DNA of 64,000 bases from Thermophilibacter provencensis (GCF_900128445.1 NZ_LT671417.1:2429201-2493200); one strand, 5' to 3'. Shown: positions 1 through 8,655, counted from the stretch's first letter. Numbers and translations: made by a program. Notes: generated by a model from the sequence alone, not told the origin.

Positions 1-92
1 CCCGGCAGGAGCGACGAGAGCACCAGCCCCAGGCCCCAGCGCCCCACGCTGCCCACGGCTCCGCCCAGCGCTACGGCCACAAGCTCGATCAT
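1..92 (-). CDS. crcB: CrcB/FluC-like fluoride ion exporter, N-terminal part only
   Basis: The minus strand reads from an ATG at 92 into a peptide beginning MIELVAVALGGAVGSVGRWG and runs off the left edge of the window. The GGAxGSxxRW pattern close to the N-terminus is the signature start of CrcB/FluC proteins, small four-helix membrane proteins that act as dual-topology dimers exporting fluoride. A GAAAGGGG ribosome binding site precedes the ATG. The gene lies 38 bases downstream of the ABC exporter stop and on the same strand, so it may be co-transcribed. No fluoride riboswitch fits in that short gap. Only about 30 residues are visible, so the call rests on the N-terminal motif alone. Confidence 0.7.
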   Translation of the reverse strand, partial: MIELVAVALGGAVGSVGRWGLGLVLSSLLP

Positions 93-130
93 GCAAATCC
101 CCTTTCCCGCTTCGCGGGCCCTCGAAGCGC

Positions 131-1969
131 CTAGTCCAGCTCCTTGGCGCCGGTCCAGAGCTGCCAGTACTCCCCGCGAAGCGCGAGGAGCTCCTCGTGC
201 GTGCCGCGCTCCACGATGCGCCCGTGCTCCAGCACCATGATCGCGTCCGCGTTGCGGACCGTGGAGAGCCGGTGCGCGATCACGAAGACCGTGCGCCCCG
301 CCATGAGGGCGTCCATGCCGCGCTGGATGAGCGCCTCGGTGCGCGTGTCGATGCTCGAGGTGGCCTCGTCGAGGATGAGCACCGGCGGGTTGGCCACGGC
401 GGCGCGCGCAATGGCCAGGAGCTGCCGCTGCCCCTGGGAGAGGTTCGCACCGTCGGCCACCACGGGAGTGTCGTAGCCGCGAGGCAGGCGCGAGATGAAG
501 CCGTCCGCGTTGGCCACGCGCGCCGCGGCGCGGACCTCCTCGTCGGTGGCGTCAAGCTTGCCGAAGCGGATGTTCTCGGCGATGGTCCCCGAGAAGAGGT
601 GCGTGTCCTGCAGCACGATGCCGAGCGAGCGCCGCAGGCTCGCCTTCTCTATGTCGCGCACGTCGATGCCGTCGTAGGTGATCACGCCGGAGCGCGTCTC
701 GTAGAAGCGGTTGATGAGGTTGGTGATCGTGGTCTTGCCGGCGCCCGTCGACCCCACGAAGGCGATCTTTTGGCCCGGCTTGGCGTAGAGGGTGAGGTCC
801 TTGAGGACCGTCTGGCCCTCCTCGTAGCCAAAGTCCACGTTGTAGAAGCGAACGTCACCCTGGAGGGGCACGTGCTCGCCGTCGATGAGCCACGCCCAGC
901 CCGCGGCGCCCGCCGCCACGCGTGCGGCCTCCACGTCGTCGGCGTGCTCGAGGCGCACCGCGCCCTCGTCGACCTCGGGCTCCAGACGCATCACGGAGAA
1001 GATGCGCTCGGCGCCGGCAAGCGCCGTGAGCAGGAAGTTTCCCTGCTGCGTGAACTGGTTGAGGGGAGCTGTGGCCTGGCGCACGAAGACGAGGTAGCTC
1101 GCGAGCGACCCCACGTCCATCTGCCCGCCCAGGGCAAGGACCGCGCCCAGGATGGTGACGATGGCGTAGTTGACGTAGCCCACGCACACGGTCACGGGCA
1201 CCATCGTGGAGGCATAGGCCTGCGCCGACGTGCCCGCCTCGCGCAGGCGCTCGTTGAGCTCGCGGAAGCCGGCGAGGTTGGCCGCCTCATGGTTGAAGAC
1301 CTTCACGACCTTCTGGCCGGAGATCATCTCCTCCACGTAGCCGTCGAGCGCGCCGAGCTCGTGCTGCTGTCGCGAGAAGAACCGCCGGCTCCGGCCGCCC
1401 GAGAAGCGCACGTAGAGCGCGATGCCCGCGTCGCACGCGATGGTCACCAGCGTGAGGCGCCAGTCGAGCACCAGAAGCAGCGTGAGCGTGCCCACGATCT
1501 GCACGCCCGCCTGGACGAGGCTCGCAAAGCTGTTGTTGAGCGCCTCGGAGACGGTGTCCACGTCGTTGGTGAAGTAGCTCATCACGTCGCCGTGCCGGCT
1601 GCGGTCGAAGAAGGAGAGCGGGAGGCGCTCGATGTGGTCGAAGAGGTCGCGCCGGATGTCAAAGACGACGCGCTGCGCCGCGCGCACCATCGTCTGCGTG
1701 TAGCCGGCGGCAGACGCCACGCCCAGGAGGTAGATGACCGCGGTCAGCGCGACGCCGGACGAGAAGGACGCGAAGTCGCCCTCCCCCACCGCGTTGACCA
1801 CGGGCTTGATCATGTACGTGCCGAAGAGGTTGGCGAGCGCGCTCACGGTGACGAGCACCGCCACGAGCAGGAGCATCCAGCGCGCGTGGCTCATGTAGGA
1901 GAGGAGCGTCCGCAGCGTGGCGAGCGGGTTTGTGGGGCGCGCAGGCGCCGCGGTCTGACGGGACGGCAT
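131..1969 (-). CDS. ABC exporter half-transporter, membrane plus ATPase, canonical catalytic subunit
   Basis: This 612-residue protein has the ABC exporter layout: an N-terminal six-helix membrane domain (about residues 25-330) followed by a nucleotide-binding domain. Visible motifs are Walker A GSTGAGKTT near residue 406, the signature LSQGQRQ near 511, Walker B with catalytic Glu (LILDEATSS) near 531, and the switch His (IAHRLST). The start codon ATG directly follows the TAG stop of the upstream half-transporter, so the two are translated as a pair. The signature carries Q where LSGGQ has G, which in heterodimeric exporters marks the subunit that completes the degenerate ATP site. The pair most likely exports drugs or peptides, and the substrate cannot be read from sequence. 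Confidence 0.93.
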   Translation of the reverse strand: MPSRQTAAPARPTNPLATLRTLLSYMSHARWMLLLVAVLVTVSALANLFGTYMIKPVVNAVGEGDFASFSSGVALTAVIYLLGVASAAGYTQTMVRAAQRVVFDIRRDLFDHIERLPLSFFDRSRHGDVMSYFTNDVDTVSEALNNSFASLVQAGVQIVGTLTLLLVLDWRLTLVTIACDAGIALYVRFSGGRSRRFFSRQQHELGALDGYVEEMISGQKVVKVFNHEAANLAGFRELNERLREAGTSAQAYASTMVPVTVCVGYVNYAIVTILGAVLALGGQMDVGSLASYLVFVRQATAPLNQFTQQGNFLLTALAGAERIFSVMRLEPEVDEGAVRLEHADDVEAARVAAGAAGWAWLIDGEHVPLQGDVRFYNVDFGYEEGQTVLKDLTLYAKPGQKIAFVGSTGAGKTTITNLINRFYETRSGVITYDGIDVRDIEKASLRRSLGIVLQDTHLFSGTIAENIRFGKLDATDEEVRAAARVANADGFISRLPRGYDTPVVADGANLSQGQRQLLAIARAAVANPPVLILDEATSSIDTRTEALIQRGMDALMAGRTVFVIAHRLSTVRNADAIMVLEHGRIVERGTHEELLALRGEYWQLWTGAKELD

Positions 1970-3709
1970 CTACGCCACCTCCCCGCTGATCCCAGAGCCT
2001 ATCTGGGACTCGTAGATCTCCTGATAGATGGGGTCGCTGGCGAGAAGCTCCTCGTGCGTCCCGCAGGCGTGGACGCGCCCGTCGTCGAGCACCACGATCT
2101 TGTCGGCGTCCATCACGGAGGCCACGCGCTGGGCGATCACGATCTTGGTGACGTCGGTGAGCGACGCCAGGTTCTTGCGGATCGTGGCATCCGTGGCCAT
2201 GTCCACGGCGCTCGTGGAGTCGTCGAAGATGAGGACGCGCGGGCGCTTGAGCAGGGCGCGCGCGATGCAGAGGCGCTGGCGCTGGCCGCCCGAGACGCCG
2301 GCGCCGCCCTGGCCGAGGTCGCCGTCGAGCCCGCCGATGCGGTCCAGGAACTCGTCCGCGCAGGCCAGGTGGCACGCCTCGAGCATGTCATCGTCCGAGG
2401 CGTCCGCGTCTCCCCAGGCCAGGTTCTCGCGGACGGTGCCCGAGAAGAGCACGTTTTTCTGCAGCACCACGCCCACCGCGTCGCGCAGGCGCGCGAGGTC
2501 GTAGTCGCGCACGTCGCGGCCGCCCACGCGCACGGCGCCCGAGGTCGCGTCGTAGAGGCGGGCGATGAGCTGGACGAGCGTGGTCTTGCCCGACCCCGTG
2601 CCGCCCAGGATGCCGATGGTGGACCCCGCCGGGAAGTCGAGGCAGACGTCCTCGAGCACGTTCTTCTCGGCCCCCGCCGCGTACTTGAAGCTCACGTGGT
2701 CGAAGCAGACCGAGCCGTCGCGCACGTCGCGCGCCGCCTGGCGCGGGGACGCGATGGTGGGCCTCTCGTCGAGCACCTCCCCCACGCGCTCCACGCTGGT
2801 CACGGCGCGGGCGAGCAGCAGGAAGACGTTGGAGATCATCATGAGCGAGTTCACGATCTGCAGCACGTAGCTCATGAAGCCCGTGAAGGTGCCCACCGTG
2901 AGCGTGCCCGCGAGGATCATCTGGCCGCCGAGCCACATGATGCCCACGCAGGTCGTGTACATGGTCGCCTGGAAGATCGGGAGGTTGAGCACGGCCGTGC
3001 GGAAGGTGCGCGTGGCGGTGGAGGCAAGCTGCCCGTTCACGTCCGCGAAGCGCTCGGCGACATGTCCCTCTCGCACGTACGCCTTGATCACGCGGATGGC
3101 CGCGAGGTCCTCCTGCAGGGCGTCGTTGAGCTTGTCCATCACGCCCTGGAGCACGCGATAGAGCGGGCCCACGCGGCGAACCACGAGAAAGACCGCCACC
3201 GCGAGCACCGGCATCACCACGAAGAACACCACCGCGAGCTCCGCCGACATGAGCCACGCGCACAAAAGGCCCATCACCATGATCACGGGGCCGCGCACGA
3301 GCGGGCGCGTGCCGGAGACCAGGGCGTTCTGGACCACCGTGACGTCGGTGGTGAGGCGCGTCACGAGCGACGAGCTCTCAAAGTCGTCGAGGTTGGCGAA
3401 GGAGAACTCCTGCAGGTGCGCGTACTCGGCCTCGCGCAGGCGCGCGCCCAGGCCCATGGCGGCGCGCGCCGAGAAGCGCGCGTAGAGAAAGCCCAGGCCG
3501 AGCGAGAGGAGCGCGCAGACGAGCATTCCGGCGCCGCCCCTGAGGACGGCGGGCAGGCTGCCCGCCATGATGCCGTCGTCGAGGACGTAGGCCATGAGCA
3601 CGGGAATGAAGATCTCGAGCGACGTCTCCGCGGCCACGCAGAGCACGGCCATGAGGAAGTCGCGGCGATACGGGCCCAGGTAGCGGGCGATGAGGCGGAC
3701 GCCGTCCAT
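1970..3709 (-). CDS. ABC exporter half-transporter with degenerate Walker B (partner subunit)
   Basis: This 579-residue protein has an N-terminal membrane domain (about residues 1-320) and a C-terminal ATPase with Walker A GGTGSGKTT near 373 and signature VSGGQRQ near 475. Its Walker B reads LIFDDSTSAVD, with Asp where the catalytic Glu should be. Asp there, plus an altered signature in the partner (131-1969), is the known pattern of heterodimeric exporters of the TM287/288, BmrCD and LmrCD type, which have one degenerate and one consensus ATP site. Its ATG overlaps the TGA of the marR-like gene by one base, giving a tightly coupled three-gene operon marR-abc-abc, presumably controlled by the MarR protein. 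Confidence 0.93.
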   Translation of the reverse strand: MDGVRLIARYLGPYRRDFLMAVLCVAAETSLEIFIPVLMAYVLDDGIMAGSLPAVLRGGAGMLVCALLSLGLGFLYARFSARAAMGLGARLREAEYAHLQEFSFANLDDFESSSLVTRLTTDVTVVQNALVSGTRPLVRGPVIMVMGLLCAWLMSAELAVVFFVVMPVLAVAVFLVVRRVGPLYRVLQGVMDKLNDALQEDLAAIRVIKAYVREGHVAERFADVNGQLASTATRTFRTAVLNLPIFQATMYTTCVGIMWLGGQMILAGTLTVGTFTGFMSYVLQIVNSLMMISNVFLLLARAVTSVERVGEVLDERPTIASPRQAARDVRDGSVCFDHVSFKYAAGAEKNVLEDVCLDFPAGSTIGILGGTGSGKTTLVQLIARLYDATSGAVRVGGRDVRDYDLARLRDAVGVVLQKNVLFSGTVRENLAWGDADASDDDMLEACHLACADEFLDRIGGLDGDLGQGGAGVSGGQRQRLCIARALLKRPRVLIFDDSTSAVDMATDATIRKNLASLTDVTKIVIAQRVASVMDADKIVVLDDGRVHACGTHEELLASDPIYQEIYESQIGSGISGEVA

Positions 3710-4194
3710 CAGGCCTCGCCCCCCTCGGCGCAGGCGGCGGGACCGGCGTCGGCGACGGCGCGCCAGAGGTTGGCGCGGGCGCGGGCGAGAAGGTCGGCGA
3801 AGGCGGCGCGCTCCTCGGGCGAGAAGCCCGCGAGCATGACCTCCTGCTCCTCAGCGCAGATGGCGTCCCAGGAGTCCGCGGCGGCGCGACCCCGCTCCGT
3901 GAGGGCGAGCGCCTTGGTGCGGCGGTCGCGTCCGGGGGCTGAGGTCACGAAGCCCGCGCGCTCGAGGGAGTCGAACATGCGCGAGACGGCGCCGGGGTCG
4001 CACTCGAAGAAGTCGGCGACCTCACGCTGGCTTGACGGTCCGTGAACGGACAGGTAGACGAGCATCTTGGGCTGGCCGGGACCAAGCCCGAGCTCGTCGA
4101 CGCGCGGCCTCAGGTAGGCGCGCTGCGCGTGGAAGGCGCGCATGAGGCGCATGTGGAAGTCCTCGAGCGAGGACCCGCGCTCCGGAATGGGCAT
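3709..4194 (-). CDS. MarR family transcriptional regulator
   Basis: The 161-residue protein has the winged-helix core of MarR regulators around residues 35-105, including QREVADFFECDPGAVSRMFD (recognition helix region) and the wing GRDRRTKALALTERG. MarR proteins are dimers that usually repress adjacent efflux genes until a ligand binds. The start at 4194 is chosen because AAGGAG lies just upstream; the frame extends upstream to 4257 without a comparable site. The gene is first in an operon with the two ABC half-transporters and ends in a one-base overlap with the first of them. A TTGAC-AC-GTCAA palindrome overlaps its translation start region and is a likely autoregulatory operator. Confidence 0.9.
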   Translation of the reverse strand: MPIPERGSSLEDFHMRLMRAFHAQRAYLRPRVDELGLGPGQPKMLVYLSVHGPSSQREVADFFECDPGAVSRMFDSLERAGFVTSAPGRDRRTKALALTERGRAAADSWDAICAEEQEVMLAGFSPEERAAFADLLARARANLWRAVADAGPAACAEGGEA

Positions 4195-4203
4195 GCTGAC
4201 TCC

Positions 4204-4215
4204 TTGACACGTCAA
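4204..4215. promoter_or_regulatory. Candidate MarR operator (TTGAC-AC-GTCAA)
   Basis: A perfect 5-base inverted repeat with a 2-base centre overlaps the ribosome binding site of the marR-like gene. Position and symmetry fit an autorepressor site. Binding is inferred only. Confidence 0.4.
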
Positions 4216-4320
4216 TGGTTGACTATGCAAGGATATGACAGTCCGACGGTATGTCAAGGGCGCGGAGAGCGGGACGCCCGCCCCTGCGGCACGGGGCGGG
4301 CGTCAATATCAAACTTATGT

Positions 4321-4347
4321 GCAAATTGAGGACTGTCCCCAATTTGC
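4321..4347. repeat. REP-like palindrome, AATT-GGGGAC family, copy 1
   Basis: The stretch starts GCAAATTGAGGAC, ends GTCCCCAATTTGC and folds on itself with one mismatch. The half GTCCCCAATTTGCAG recurs twice at 22614-22677. It sits immediately upstream of the aquaporin gene fragment. Confidence 0.7.
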
Positions 4348-4349
4348 AG

Positions 4350-4439
4350 CTAGCGGCGATCGGAGTCGTTGGACTCGTCGAAGTCCTCGTCCTCGTCGGC
4401 CATGTCATCGTAGGCCAGTGCGGCGCCCTCGGCGGCGTG
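4350..4439 (-). pseudogene. Possible 3' fragment of an acidic-tailed gene
   Basis: The minus strand reads as a very acidic C-terminal tail (AYDDMADEDEDFDESN) ending in a TAG at 4350. Such tails are typical real protein ends and unusual for an antisense shadow, but the frame runs into the reverse complement of the aquaporin fragment with no independent start. The boundary coincides with a 10-base stem (4424-4433 with 4440-4449). I read it as a possible leftover of a gene joined to the aquaporin fragment by a rearrangement. An accidental acidic frame cannot be excluded. Confidence 0.25.
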
Positions 4440-4823
4440 GCCGAGGGCGGGCTCGGCTGCAACGGCTATGACGCGGCCTCCACGACCGGCCTCTCCATGG
4501 TCGGCGCCTTTGTAGTCGAGATCGTCCTGACCTGCGTCTTCGTGCTCACCATCCTGGGCGTGACCGCCGACGGCAAGACCAGCCACTTCGGCGGCCTCGT
4601 GATCGGCCTCACCCTCACCTTCGTTCACATCATGGGCATCCCCCTGACGGGCACCTCCGTGAACCCCGCCCGCAGCTTTGGCCCCGCGCTCGCCATGGCC
4701 GTGACCGGCAACACCCTCGCCCTCGAGCAGGTCTGGGCCTTCATCTTTGCCCCGCTCGCCGGCGCCGCCCTCGCCGCCGCCATCTTCAAGGGCTTCAAGA
4801 GCTTCTACGGCTCGGAGGCGTAG
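4440..4823 (+). pseudogene. Aquaporin/glycerol facilitator, C-terminal half only
   Basis: From about 4450 the plus strand encodes the C-terminal half of a MIP-family channel: GLGCNGYDAASTTG, then a helix, then GIPLTGTSVNPARSFGP with the second NPA pore motif, then a last helix and a short tail ending FYGSEA. The first NPA motif and the first three helices are absent; upstream sequence is a REP-like palindrome and unrelated coding-like sequence. MIP channels need both NPA half-helices, so this copy should be non-functional. The preserved frame and stop suggest a recent truncation. A readable frame begins at 4251, but its first 60 residues do not resemble MIP proteins. Confidence 0.8.
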
Positions 4824-4944
4824 CCAGCCCAGTCGCTCGGAGAGATCCGACCCAGAGACCAGCTCCGGCACGCTTCGCCATTTCTTGCCCTGATGGGTCA
4901 AGGGCAGGCCGGGGCCTCGATGGAGCGCCCTCGTGCCACAAGGA

Positions 4945-4980
4945 CGGGCCCGCCCCCGCTCGTTTGCGGGGGCGGGCCCG
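4945..4980. terminator. Strong GC hairpin after the aquaporin fragment
   Basis: A 15-base perfect stem (4945-4959 with 4966-4980, loop TCGTTT) lies between the convergent aquaporin remnant and the small membrane protein gene at 5005-5136. There is no long T-run on either side, so it may act as a bidirectional terminator or an mRNA end stabiliser. Confidence 0.6.
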
Positions 4981-5004
4981 ATTCGTCTGCGAGCAGAGCA
5001 CCGA

Positions 5005-5136
5005 CTAGCCGAGATTGGACACCACCGCCCACACGATCACGATCAGCGCCACCACGAGCAGGATGCCCCCGTAGATCTTGACGTTGCGCCTCTCAAAGGC
5101 CCTGACCTGCTCTTCCCTGCTTTCCTTGTCTGCCAT
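5005..5136 (-). CDS. 43-residue single-pass membrane protein
   Basis: A short gene encodes MADKESREEQ, then an amphipathic RAFERRNVKIYG stretch, one hydrophobic helix (about residues 24-40) and a short tail ending VSNLG. A strong GAGGAGGT ribosome binding site stands 4-5 bases before the ATG, and an extended -10 like box (TGGTATAAC, minus strand) lies around 5168-5176. The charged N-terminus with a single C-terminal helix suggests a small tail-anchored protein. It lies downstream of aspS but is separated from it by a terminator hairpin. I do not recognise the family. Confidence 0.7.
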   Translation of the reverse strand: MADKESREEQVRAFERRNVKIYGGILLVVALIVIVWAVVSNLG

Positions 5137-5180
5137 GCGACCTCCTCTCATATGCCGACGCCGAATCGTTATACCAAAGA

Positions 5181-5214
5181 GAGGGGGATGGGCCCGGCCG
5201 GACCCATCCCCCTC
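5181..5214. terminator. Terminator hairpin downstream of aspS
   Basis: A 12-base stem (5181-5192 with 5203-5214) is followed on the minus strand by a T-rich stretch (CTCTTTGG). It lies about 70 bases after the aspS stop and before the 43-residue protein gene. Confidence 0.7.
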
Positions 5215-5281
5215 CCCTCATGCTCACCCGCCAGTTGAGGCGGCCGCTGCCGATCGGACGCGCGGCGTCGATGCCGCAGCC

Positions 5282-7051
5282 CTAGAGCAGGCGCAGGCCG
5301 ACCTCCTTGAGCTGCTTGCCAGAGACCTCGCCGGGCGCCTCGGACATGAGGTCGCTGCCGGAGCTGGTCTTGGGGAACGCCATGACGTCGCGGATAGAGT
5401 CCTCGCCGGCAAGCAGCATGCACACGCGGTCAAGGCCGAGCGCGAAGCCGCCCATGGGGGGCGCGCCGTACTCGAGGGCGTCCATCAGGAAGCCGAACTG
5501 CTCGCGGGCGCGCTCCACCGTGAAGCCCATGAGCTCGAGCATGTCGAGCTGCATCTGGGAGTTGTGGATGCGCATGCCGCCGCCGCCCGCCTCGCAGCCG
5601 TCCATGACGAAGTCGTACGTCGCCGACCCGATGGCGAGCGGGTCCGCCTTGATCTTCTCGACGTCGAGCTCGGTGGGAAGGGTGAAGGGCTGGTGCTCGG
5701 CCTCGTAGCGCTTGGTCTCGTCGTCCCAGTGGAAGAGCGGGAAGTTGACCACCCAGAGGAAGTCGTGGCCCTCGCGCGGGACGTTCAGCGCGTTCGCCAT
5801 GTGCAGGCGCATGCCGCCGAGGATCTCGTCCGCCGTCTTGCGGTCGGCCACGGCGAACATCACGAGGTCGCCCAGCTCGACGCCCATCTCGGCCTTGAGG
5901 GCCCCCATCTCCTCGTCGGAGAAGAACTTGACGATGGGGCTGTTCACGGAGCCGTCCTCGCGGAACGCGATCCACGCGAGGCCCTTGGCGCCGAACTCGG
6001 CGGCGACGTTCGCCAGCTTGTCGATCTGCGCGCGCGGCCAAGCGCCGGCACCCTTGGCGTTGATGGCCTTGACGTACTGGCCGTCGGTCGCGGCGGCGCT
6101 TGCGAAGAGCTTGAACTTGGAGGCCGAGAAGATCTGCGTCACGTCGTGGAGCTCCATGCCAAAGCGGGTATCCGGCTTGTCGGAGCCGTAGGTGTCCATC
6201 GCGTCCCAGTAGTCCAGGCGGCGCAGCGGGCGGGGCATCTCGACGCCCATCTTGGAGAAGGCGTCCGCCAGCACGTCCTCGAGCGCGCCCATGACGTCGT
6301 CCTGCTCGACGAAGCTCATCTCGATGTCCACCTGCGTGAACTCGGGCTGGCGGTCGGCGCGCAGGTCCTCGTCGCGGAAGCACTTGGCGACCTGGTAGTA
6401 GCGCTCCACGCCGCCCACCATGAGGAGCTGCTTCAGGAGCTGCGGGGACTGCGGCAGCGCGTAGAAGTGGCCAGGCTGGGTGCGGCTCGGCACGAGGAAG
6501 TCGCGCGCGCCCTCGGGCGTGGACTTGAAGAGCGCCGGCGTCTCCACCTCGAGGAAGTCGCGGCCGTGCAGCGCCTCGCGCAGGGCGAAGGTGAAGTCGG
6601 AGCGCATCTTGAGGTTGGCCGTCATGCGCGGGCGGCGCAGGTCCAGGTAGCGGTAGCGCAGGCGGACGTCCTCGGAGGTGTCCACGTGGTCCTCGATCTG
6701 GAAGGGCGGCGTCTTGGAGGAGTTGAGAACCTCGATGGCGTCGATAAGGACCTCGATCTCGCCGGTCGCGAGCTTGGGGTTGTCCATGCCCTCGGGACGC
6801 TCGCGGACGACGCCCGTGACCTTGATCGGCCACTCAGAGCGGATGGTCTCGGCCGTGTGGAAGGCCTCGCCGCCGGAGTGCTCCGGGTCAAAGGAGACCT
6901 GCGTCACGCCGTCGCGGTCGCGCAGGTCCACGAAGATGAGGCCGCCGTGGTCGCGGCGGTGCCAGACCCAGCCGGTGAGCGTCACCTGCTGGCCGATGTG
7001 CTCGCGGCGCAGCTCGCCGCAGGTGTGGGTGTGCATGGTGTGGGAGTCCAT
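5282..7051 (-). CDS. aspS: Aspartyl-tRNA synthetase (class II)
   Basis: The 589-residue protein is a bacterial-type AspRS, charging tRNA-Asp with aspartate in the cytoplasm. It has an N-terminal OB-fold anticodon-binding domain (GWVWHRRDHGGLIFVDLRDR), the class II core with motif 2 (CFRDEDLRADRQPEF) and motif 3 (GFALGLDRVCMLLAG), and the large GAD-type insertion between them that marks bacterial enzymes. The start at 7051 (MDSHTMHTHTCGEL) has a GAAAGG site upstream. The open frame extends to 7195, but that extension is low-complexity and unlike AspRS. It appears to be a single-gene unit bounded downstream by the hairpin at 5181-5214. Confidence 0.97.
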   Translation of the reverse strand: MDSHTMHTHTCGELRREHIGQQVTLTGWVWHRRDHGGLIFVDLRDRDGVTQVSFDPEHSGGEAFHTAETIRSEWPIKVTGVVRERPEGMDNPKLATGEIEVLIDAIEVLNSSKTPPFQIEDHVDTSEDVRLRYRYLDLRRPRMTANLKMRSDFTFALREALHGRDFLEVETPALFKSTPEGARDFLVPSRTQPGHFYALPQSPQLLKQLLMVGGVERYYQVAKCFRDEDLRADRQPEFTQVDIEMSFVEQDDVMGALEDVLADAFSKMGVEMPRPLRRLDYWDAMDTYGSDKPDTRFGMELHDVTQIFSASKFKLFASAAATDGQYVKAINAKGAGAWPRAQIDKLANVAAEFGAKGLAWIAFREDGSVNSPIVKFFSDEEMGALKAEMGVELGDLVMFAVADRKTADEILGGMRLHMANALNVPREGHDFLWVVNFPLFHWDDETKRYEAEHQPFTLPTELDVEKIKADPLAIGSATYDFVMDGCEAGGGGMRIHNSQMQLDMLELMGFTVERAREQFGFLMDALEYGAPPMGGFALGLDRVCMLLAGEDSIRDVMAFPKTSSGSDLMSEAPGEVSGKQLKEVGLRLL

Positions 7052-7208
7052 CTGCAATGCCTTTCTCGTCCTGCCGCCCCGTGCCGTACGGGCGGCGCCT
7101 GCCGGATGGCCGCGGCGCACGTAAACGGCGCGCGTCGCAGCGGGGGTGATTGTACTACGGGCGCGCCGGGCGGGGCGGCCGCGTAACCGGAACACAATAA
7201 AGCGCGCG

Positions 7209-7246
7209 GGGCGAGAAGGGCGGAAGTGCGCGGGCCCCTCTCGCCC
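7209..7246. terminator. Hairpin downstream of the DUF4143 ATPase gene
   Basis: GGGCGAGA (7209-7216) pairs with TCTCGCCC (7239-7246) and the stem extends inward through GGG/CCC. It lies about 40 bases beyond the ATPase stop on the minus strand and upstream of aspS. No obvious T-tract follows. Confidence 0.45.
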
Positions 7247-7285
7247 ACGTCGTCGTATGCGGTCCCTTCTCTCCCGCGCGTCACG

Positions 7286-8641
7286 CTACTCCACGTTCCC
7301 CTTGCCCAGCAGCCACTTCCACGCCGGGACCTGGACGATGCGTCCCCCGTCCTTCTCGAGCACAGCATCGGGACCCCTGCCCACAATGAGCGTGGCCACC
7401 TTGCGGCGGCTCTCAGCGAGGGCTTCCCAGAGCGCGCGGACCTCGCGCTCGTACGCGCCGCCCTGGTCGACGTTGGCGCACACCTGGTAGAGGTCGTAGA
7501 GCTCGCCCGAGAGCGCGTCACCGACGACAAAGTCGACCTCGTAGCCATGTCCCTTCGTACGCAGAGATGAGATCGCCTCACGTCGCATCCCCGGCATCCG
7601 CCTGCGAAGCTCGAGGTACACGATGTCCTCGAGCCTCTGGCCCTCGTCGAGCGCGTGAGCCGTCCCACCCGCAAGGGCAAGTCCGGGGTCAATCGCGTAG
7701 AGCTTAGGCTGGCTCGTGGTCGACTCGGAAAGCGAGAAGGACAGCTCGCGAACGGTAAAGACGAGATATGCCTCCTGATAGTGCGCAAGGAGGTCCCCGA
7801 GCGTCTCCTTGGTGGTAGAGAGCCCCGCCGCCTTGAGGTCGCTGGTGGCCCTACGCAGGGATAGCTGCCGTGCGTTGAGCCCGAGGAGGCGCTGCGCGAA
7901 GAGCGCGGCCACCCGTGGCTGCCTCACGTTGTGTCGCTCGATGACGTCACGAGCCACGACACGCTGGACATAGGACTGCAGCAGGGCGACCGACTGGGTC
8001 GCCGGCAGGCCGAACGTCGCGGGAAAGCCACCGTCCTGAAGGTATGTCCGGAATGCCCCCTCAAGCAGAATCGTCTCCTCAGTGGAGCGCGCGACGGCAT
8101 CGACCCCCGGAATGCCCCTCGCGGAGGCATATTCTCTAAACGAGAAGGGCAGGAGCTCGAAGTCGAGGGCACGACCGCGAAACTCCGTCGCGATCTCCGT
8201 CGAGAGCATCTTTGACGAGGAACCGCTCACGTAGATGGTCGCCTTTCGGGTCGCGACGATGCGCCTGAGCCACGCACCCCAATCAGACATCTCCTGGAGC
8301 TCGTCAAGGAAGAGATAGGCGCCCTCCGAGAGCGCCGACGGATTGATGGCGTAGAAGGCCTCGAGCACCGCATCCCCTGTCGCAGGGGTGATGGGCTTGA
8401 GGCGGTCGTCGTCGAAGTCGAAGTAGCAGATGCGCTCCGAGGGCACGCCGGATGAGAGCAGGCGATCCATCTCCTGGAGCAGCCGATAGGACTTTCCGCT
8501 GCGTCGCATTCCAATGACGACCTTGACCAGGTTGCCGGCACGAGGCACCAGCGGTTCCCCGAGGTCGAGCTCGCGGGGGATTATGGGCCTGTACGCGTCG
8601 AGCGAGAAGTCCCGGAGCGTGGCAGCGATGATCTCGTTCAT
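7286..8641 (-). CDS. AAA-family ATPase with DUF4143 C-terminal domain
   Basis: The 451-residue protein has a P-loop VVIGMRRSGKSY near residues 40-51, a Walker B like YLFLDELQEM near 110, the sensor region YVSGSSSKML and the SFREYA motif, followed by the DUF4143 domain (from about residue 200). This architecture (AAA_14 plus DUF4143) is widespread in anaerobes, and its biochemical role is unsettled. The N-terminal EIIAATLRDF precedes the P-loop as in typical members. The gene is monocistronic with AGGAGG-type initiation at 8641. GC is somewhat lower than its neighbours, which fits accessory DNA. The promoter is embedded between two identical palindromic sites. Confidence 0.9.
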   Translation of the reverse strand: MNEIIAATLRDFSLDAYRPIIPRELDLGEPLVPRAGNLVKVVIGMRRSGKSYRLLQEMDRLLSSGVPSERICYFDFDDDRLKPITPATGDAVLEAFYAINPSALSEGAYLFLDELQEMSDWGAWLRRIVATRKATIYVSGSSSKMLSTEIATEFRGRALDFELLPFSFREYASARGIPGVDAVARSTEETILLEGAFRTYLQDGGFPATFGLPATQSVALLQSYVQRVVARDVIERHNVRQPRVAALFAQRLLGLNARQLSLRRATSDLKAAGLSTTKETLGDLLAHYQEAYLVFTVRELSFSLSESTTSQPKLYAIDPGLALAGGTAHALDEGQRLEDIVYLELRRRMPGMRREAISSLRTKGHGYEVDFVVGDALSGELYDLYQVCANVDQGGAYEREVRALWEALAESRRKVATLIVGRGPDAVLEKDGGRIVQVPAWKWLLGKGNVE

Positions 8642-8655
8642 GGAGGACCTCCGTA

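Noticed and set aside
93-130. Fluoride riboswitch before the CrcB-like gene
   Set aside because: The gap is only 38 bases and has no conserved riboswitch core.
197-4045. A very long open frame on the plus strand opposite the ABC exporter genes
   Set aside because: High GC creates long antisense frames; its composition is His/Arg/Glu-rich without motifs, and the minus strand encodes clear ABC domains.
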